Source: Anisakis pegreffii | Lineage: Eukaryota > Nematoda > Chromadorea > Rhabditida > Anisakidae | Length of the DNA: 64,000 nucleotides | NCBI GenBank assembly: GCA_035041965.1 | Contig: JAPYMA010000132.1 | Span: 124,001-188,000 of the forward strand | Direction of reading: 5' to 3' | Shown: positions 58,195 through 64,000 of the stretch, one piece after another | Numbering within the stretch: the first letter of the stretch is position 1 | Layout: each line of letters opens with the position of its first letter | The notes under the pieces: generated by a model | The model's input: the letters and a program-made list of their open reading frames with translations, nothing else | Told to the model about the DNA's origin: nothing | The model's database searches: none | Made by a program: the position numbers and the translations under genes

Positions 58195-58968
58195 CTGAAA
58201 ACGTTTGAATACAATCAGTAACAAAAATTTGTTTACTCTTAATGGAATATCGAAATGAATAAGCATTAAAGAAAGCCCATACATTTTTATTCAATGTTCT
58301 TCTTCTATCATTTGAAACGAATATTGTGTTGTGTCTAATGAATATGAAACATCTAGAGTGAGTCTCTGCAACTAGTGGGTTGAGGTGAACCGAAATTATG
58401 GTCAACCTAAAGTTGGCTAGACATCGGAAAGCACCTAACCTGGAGGGTTTTGCAATGAACATCTTTCGTCTGATGCAGTGAGTACGTATCGCATCGGTTG
58501 AATACGAATCCATGAACGAGCGCAATATCAGCTCAGGTAATTTGCTTTCGGACACAATAACAACCAAACTCCACTTTTGTTCTAACAACAAAACAAATCC
58601 ATCCAATCACACACCACACTTCATACCTCTCTTACCCATTCGAGATCAGTATGTCTATTGAGCTCTCCTCGATCTCCTCCACTAACAACCATTTCAGTTA
58701 TTCTTTCAGTGCGCTTCTGTAACAACTGCTGGCTGTTGTTTTTGAATCACTTTACATAACGCCGCTATTTGACTGTTTTTCAATTTACTATTGTACGATC
58801 CTCATCAACATTTATAAGCGAAAATGGATTTGCATAAGTAATCGGACATAATGGTATATGTCTAGACATTACGTGGATCTGTCAAACGTATGTCACTCCA
58901 CGAAAATGCACCAGATCGTTCTAATTTGAACAGTTCCACATCTGCATTTTATGAAAGCAAAGTCTATC
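58195..58968. other. Upstream region of the pepsin-inhibitor-like gene
   Basis: A minus-strand frame of 144 codons (58606-58172) is open here, but its composition is irregular and no family is recognised. It may contain an upstream exon or the promoter. Nothing else stands out. Confidence 0.35.
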
Positions 58969-59158
58969 AGTGATGGTAATCGAAATTTGAGTTAGGTTCG
59001 AATCCGGTCTTAAAATCGCATCTTTTAAGATCCTGAAGTTCGGCATTCCAATCGAAAACGAAAATTATTTGGCAGAATAATTCCGAAAATTACTGGAAAA
59101 GTATTCAAACTGAAAACAAGATCGAAATCCAACTGAATCTCGGTCGGTTACCGTCACT
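58969..59158. mobile_element. Non-autonomous TIR element (MITE-like), 190 bp
   Basis: The left end AGTGATGGTAATCGA and the right end TCGGTTACCGTCACT are inverted repeats matching at 13 of 15 positions. The interior is non-coding, with several short GATCGAAATCC- and CGAAAAT-like words. No transposase is present. A similar right end closes the degenerate repeat at 20503. A clear target-site duplication was not seen. Confidence 0.6.
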
Positions 59159-59809
59159 AAATCATATCCATTCGTACTGATCGTGAGAGCGTGAACCCAA
59201 ATCATCAAACAAGCTGTCAACCAACGCTTAGTCGCATCGATCACGAAAGTCGATCATTAAATGCGAATAACTGTTGAACGGAATATCGACACTTAATTTC
59301 TTCAAGTGCCAGCATTTCAATAATAATAAAGTCTTTGTAAAATTTGATAATAATAAAGAATGAACAAAAACAAAAACGCAACAAAAATATTTTTATTTGC
59401 ACGACCTTAAAACTGTTGCTAACGTCCACTGGTGATCACAGTGACCTTCTTCACACAAGATGCAATTGTAAACTAATAAAAAATGATCTCAAAACATGCA
59501 ACGCTCATCGAAAATAATACTACTATTTCAAGGCATCAATTAAACTGAACGGGATAGCGAACGAATATTTTATGAGATAAATGACCTTTTGAATTCGATT
59601 TCGCCAATTTACACAAACGTTCCACTGGATGAAAGAGATCAGCATGAATTCAAGATAATGCAATGACCGTATGCGTGCATTTACATATTCATTGACTTAG
59701 GAATGATCCAAGAAGCAAAAAAACTAATATCGAAAAAGGAAGCTGAGATTCAAAGCAATATCACAATACAAACGATTGTACACTGAAATTATCTGATCAG
59801 GATTTCGGA
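59159..59809. other. Intergenic, nothing recognised
   Basis: About 650 bp downstream of the single-pass membrane protein gene (-). It presumably includes that gene's 3'UTR. No exon, RNA gene or repeat was recognised. Confidence 0.5.
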
Positions 59810-61360
59810 TTATGCATTCTTCATTTTCCCATTTTTCGACACAACCAACATCGTATCTTTGAGCTGTTCCATCACTTTTAATCGTTGATGAGTGCTTCCA
59901 TCGGGATCCAGCCTGAATAATAACGTAATCCACACTGACAACAGAAATGTTCATTTTGAAATTCCTCACGAGAAAAATCGCAAAATTAATGAAATATTTT
60001 TCTCAGTTCATAGAGCAATATAAACAGCTCTCGTGTGAATCGAAACCGACACATTCATGGTTACGAGGATCAGTAGAAATAGACTGCTTGTTACGGATTG
60101 AAAATGGGATAAGGAAACGATTCAAGCATCTTGAGTAGAGGCATACGACACTTCGTTCGTAAAACTGTGAGCAGAATATGGTTGATCATTTAAAGAAATT
60201 AAATAACATTTTAAGTATTTCAAAGAAAAGCAGATAAATGCTAGTAATATTTTTGATCACACAGGATCAATTTTGAGGATGCAGATTTTAAACAAGATAA
60301 ACGATCAAGACGTAATTGGTTTCTAGAAAAAATAAAGAATTTACAATGTCGTGTGGCGTGAATAGTAACTGTCACGAATTTGCTCCCAATCAAAAGGTGC
60401 TGAACTAACTGAAAAACAATCCACAATGAGAAAGTGAAGAAAACAGAGGATGAGTATCTTCTTCCCCTATAACAAATAATTTTTACAATCAAATCGACCA
60501 CAAAAGAAAGAAATTGACTTCTGCGAAAAAATCGTTTGAGATCTTCGGTATGGCATACAATACCGTAAACCATCATCGAAACAACACCTGCGCCAAGCAT
60601 CGCCATTGGATAGATTTCAGCTTTACGGGCAAAACTTGATAACAGTGATCTGAATCAGATGCTTTCAAGCAAATGAAATGAATGCCTTCAATCATAACAG
60701 ATTTATATCATCTCTGCCTTATCTTGGCCATGGATAAAAGTGAATAATTTTGAACGTACTAGACACGTTCTGGGTTTTAACTCCTACAGATTTTGAAACG
60801 GGATTGGATTTTGTTCAAAACAGAAATAAGATTAACAGTCACAATCCATCAATGCATCCATCAATCGCAAATCACTCAGGAATTTAGAAATACTACAGCT
60901 GTTTTGAACTGTTATCACATACCGGCAACTGTTTCTGGTAAAAGGGATATTTTTCTGTAATTCTTCATTAATTTGTAGTGCTTGGAACTTCAACGATTGA
61001 ATCCATCAGTACGTAATTTTAAAAGTGAGAGTACGATACCGTGATCTATACTGACACCATATTAAGATCATCCTGCACACCCCTTCTTACTGTTTCAACC
61101 AAATCACTGGCAGATTTCTCGACTTCATCAAGTATGAAGACTATATCAGTATGCAAACAGTACAAATTATAGTTTTTCGCATTTGATTTATAGTTTGCAT
61201 ACCCTTTGCGCCTCCATCAGCACATTCTTTGGGATTTACTCTGACAATACATAACAACAAGAAAGATAAGAGATACTTTTGCATTTTAAAACATCAATAT
61301 AAATTAATTTTTTCGAAACCTCTTCGGAGCATCTTTTAACGGTTCCCATTTCTTGCTCAT
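59810..61360 (-). CDS. Small single-pass membrane protein, seven exons, unrecognised
   Basis: Seven short exons that all keep phase: 61360-61320, 61240-61203, 61140-61091 (or to 61058), 60987-60923, 60634-60519, 60408-60345, 59912-59810, giving 158 aa (169 with the longer third exon). It starts MSKKWEPLKDAPK just after an acceptor, possibly a trans-splice site. It has an amphipathic helical region (ILDEVEKSASDLVET, then LQINEELQKNIPFTRN), one TM segment (PMAMLGAGVVSMMVYGIVCH, about residues 79-98) and a soluble C-terminal part (FDWEQIRDSYYSRHT, HQRLKVMEQLKDTMLVV). No signal peptide is seen, so the topology is likely internal. A basic cluster (KRFFRR) follows the TM, placing that side in the cytosol or matrix. 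Mean exon length is under 70 nt. Family not recognised; the consistent phase and composition argue it is real. Confidence 0.65.
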
Positions 61361-64000
61361 TTTTTCGAATGGTACAAGCGATCCTGAAAATCACAGTGAC
61401 TGATCGGAATTTTATGAATATTTTCCATGATTTGACTCATTAAATTCGTTGGCTATGGTATCGAACTGAAGCTGAAATGAATGGAAAGGAAATTTTGCAT
61501 AGTAATGTGACATAATTGAACTCTGATCTTCTGATTTACAAGCATCGATCGCACTTCCGCACGATGAACTAACTCAAACATTATCAAACTGAGCACGACG
61601 TTCAATCACACACAATTCGCACATCATAAATCCTTATTCCAGAAGCACCAATTGAACACCTAACACCTAGAGGCACATTTCACGGCACGAATAAACTGAT
61701 CGCAAAATGAAACAGAACATCGCAGAATTTCGCGAATGACTTCTAGGGGATTCGTGAAAGGAGAACACACAACTCCTTTCACAATTTCAAATAATGATCA
61801 ACAGAAGTGAAGTTCGGCAAATAAAAACGAACACTTGCAACAAATGTGTTTTCTCAATAATTCTTGCTGCGCATCCACTCATGCTGCTACGAGAGCAGTA
61901 ACGTGTGCTCATGTATAATAACAGTAATCCGGTTGCACTTTCTCACCTCTCTAACTACAAATCTGAGCCTAAGCTGCAACATGCAGGGAACGTTTGTGTC
62001 ACGCCGAAACACAACAGCTGCCTGCCACTCGTATACCCGTAGCGACATTACAGATTACCGAGAAGAACGCCAATTTGCATTCACAAAAAACGAAAATGTT
62101 ATGCAATGATTCTTCGCGAGTGTCGAGAGATCGGGGATCTCGTCGTGTCCGTCGGGGAGCCGCACCAAAAAGCTGAGGCTAACACTGTCTGGGAGTTTCT
62201 CTCCATCAGGACCCCTGGCAAGGACCCCGAACGTTCCCCGACGAACGTTAGTCCCCGAAACGCTATTTTAGGTTCTATTTCAGGTCCACACAATCGCTTT
62301 GAAAGTAAAACAAGATAAAGGTATTTGTTCTAGGTGCAGTTTTACTAGAACGAATTTGCTGTACATATAAATATTTAATCATGAATATACCGAAATGAAA
62401 TTGTTGATCAAAACGAAATACATATAAACATAGGTGATATCTCATGAATGAACTGACCAAACTGAATAATGCATAGATACGAAAAAGTTTTCTCGCACTC
62501 ACAATGGTAAGGGTTAACAGAAATGAGATATTGAAAATTTTGTTGATTGATGTTCACCAGAAATAATAATGAGTTAGTTCCTTCATACACTCATCAAGAT
62601 GCACGAACGAATTCTTTAACAAACGATTAATCTAATTGCATAAACACACACACAAAGATCATGAACTTCACCAGATAGTGTCATCTGGCATAGTTATGAA
62701 CTTGACAAGGAACAAAACAGAGAGCAACCGTAAAAAAAAGGAGGACAATTTTTGGAGTGAAAATTTTGGAGACGAACAAATTGTTGTTGTTGCATACAAC
62801 ACACATCGGAATGATCGTTTCAAATGACACATTTATATCGACGCGTCAAATCGGTTATTAATATACGTATCGATTGACTGCTGTTCGCGAACTTATTCAT
62901 GTTGAATCAATTTTGTTGACAATAACCATCCGAGTTTAACAAAACATCAGAATAACATTAATCAATCAACCGTATAATCCAATTCCAGAACAACGGGCTA
63001 AATGAACTCAAATTTCAAAACTTGAGAACGATGAAATGTGTGAACAAACGGGAGATAATAAATACACAAAGAAATTACACATGATATAACGAGCTTGTAA
63101 TTTAGAAATCCTGATGATGATTAGCATTTAAAAAACAATATGGAATTCAATTTTAGAAAGCGAAAAAATTCTGTGTGTACTGAATGAAAATGAATGTAAT
63201 TACAGTTGGGAGAAGATACTCGTAGCTCATAAATTAAATATGAATTATATACACACACTTTTATGAACAAACAAACGCATAAATCAATTAAACTAAGCTC
63301 TATTATGCATTATGATACGAACATATAAGCGATTTTATATTCACAAATCACAAATATCTGATGATGATATAAATGATGATAAGTTTTCATTTATTAACAC
63401 AAACACCTCAATAACGCAGAGGATGAATACATTAAGCAAACGATACATGAAAACTTGCCATTATGTGAAAACGATCACGACGAAATGCTGCTCATATTGT
63501 CAAATAATGCAGCAAAATTCAATTTCACCTATTCACTGAACTAAGCTCTACTTGGCATTCAACCTCTGCGTGACATTGTAAAATGCCGATGAAAGCAAGC
63601 AACGTTGTTACGTTCAAATCTATACAATTCATCGCACGAACCGAATGATTATAATACTAAAAAATTCCTCTCAAAATACATCAATAAGTATACAAAAGAC
63701 ATCACAGAACGAACGCTTCCTTCGCAAACTCGATGCGAAAAACATAAACAATACACTTTTTTTCGTAGGTTTTTATCAGTTACTAAACGAACTGAACTGG
63801 TTGGGCATCTGGCATCGCATAACATGAAACAACTATATGGCAGAGATTTATTAACAATACTACTCTCAGTAGCAATGCTTTAACAATGCGTGTGGTGTAT
63901 TAAATGTATAGCATAAATGTACTATCAAATAATGTGTATGTACAGCTCAGAGAGAAGCACAAAAAAAAAAGATGAGTAATGCCATTTTGGCGTTTGCAAA
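61361..64000. other. Right-edge region without a recognised gene
   Basis: A minus-strand open stretch near 61474-61440 (LQFDTIANEFN after CATTTCAG) might be a 5' exon of the membrane protein gene in another frame. A GC-rich patch at about 62105-62285 contrasts with the AT-rich surroundings and is open on both strands, without protein character. A Lys/Asn-rich plus frame at 62636-62827 and frames at 63312-63883 look like AT-rich noise. No RNA gene was seen. Confidence 0.4.

Noticed and set aside
59724..59969. Minus-strand frame GSRWKHSSTIKSDG to the end at 59724
   Set aside because: The alternative frame (LDPDGSTHQRLKV) joins in phase with six upstream exons and ends in a stop at 59810, so it is preferred.

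Overview
The window is eukaryotic and almost certainly from a nematode. It is AT-rich, genes are cut into many small exons by short introns, and the proteins that can be recognised fit nematodes best: a PAL-1/caudal-type homeodomain, a USP32-type deubiquitinase with EF-hands (CYK-3 in C. elegans), a pepsin-inhibitor-3-like secreted protein and a Q/P-rich Cys-cluster secreted protein. From memory, pal-1 and cyk-3 both lie on C. elegans chromosome III, so their proximity here would fit conserved synteny. Splice acceptors are looser than the Caenorhabditis TTTCAG (many end AAG or GAG), so the species is probably not close to Caenorhabditis. No bacterial or viral genes, CRISPR arrays or intact transposase genes were seen.

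Layout, left half. The last two exons of a pal-1-like gene (+) occupy 677-3156. One unassigned minus-strand exon (5862-6120) follows. A complete 24-exon USP32/CYK-3 gene (-) runs 16046 to 6817; all 24 exons join in phase (3888 nt, 1295 aa). About 5 kb of apparently non-coding DNA follows. An eight-exon RING-finger gene (+) with an atypical second Cys/His cluster and a long disordered tail covers 21135-25362 (471 aa). A minus-strand gene of unknown family (28389-26799) has a tRNA-Ser(GCT) inside one of its introns on the opposite strand. Its start lies only about 225 bp from a likely plus-strand first exon, suggesting a shared promoter. From 29 to 40 kb genes are sparse: a 59-codon ORF and three clusters of coding-like plus-strand fragments that do not join cleanly.

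Layout, right half. A minus-strand gene with a small thrombospondin type-1-like module lies at 41443-40265. A complete nine-exon SLC36 proton/amino-acid transporter (+) lies at 44030-47622 (471 aa). A minus-strand gene with a tandemly duplicated exon lies at 50519-49867, with a foldback repeat downstream. A three-exon secreted Gln/Pro/Tyr-rich protein (+) with eight perfect-phase 9-residue repeats lies at 53587-55930 (434 aa). A pepsin-inhibitor-3-like gene (-) lies at 58194-57319, and a seven-exon single-pass membrane protein (-, 158-169 aa) at 61360-59810. The last 2.6 kb shows nothing convincing.

The genes look like ordinary neighbours, not a pathway or operon. Exon models were built by hand from splice signals, reading phase and remembered family sequences, with no searches. 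Where phases all agree and the protein aligns to a known family (USP32, SLC36, RING, homeobox) confidence is high. Elsewhere exon edges are approximate.
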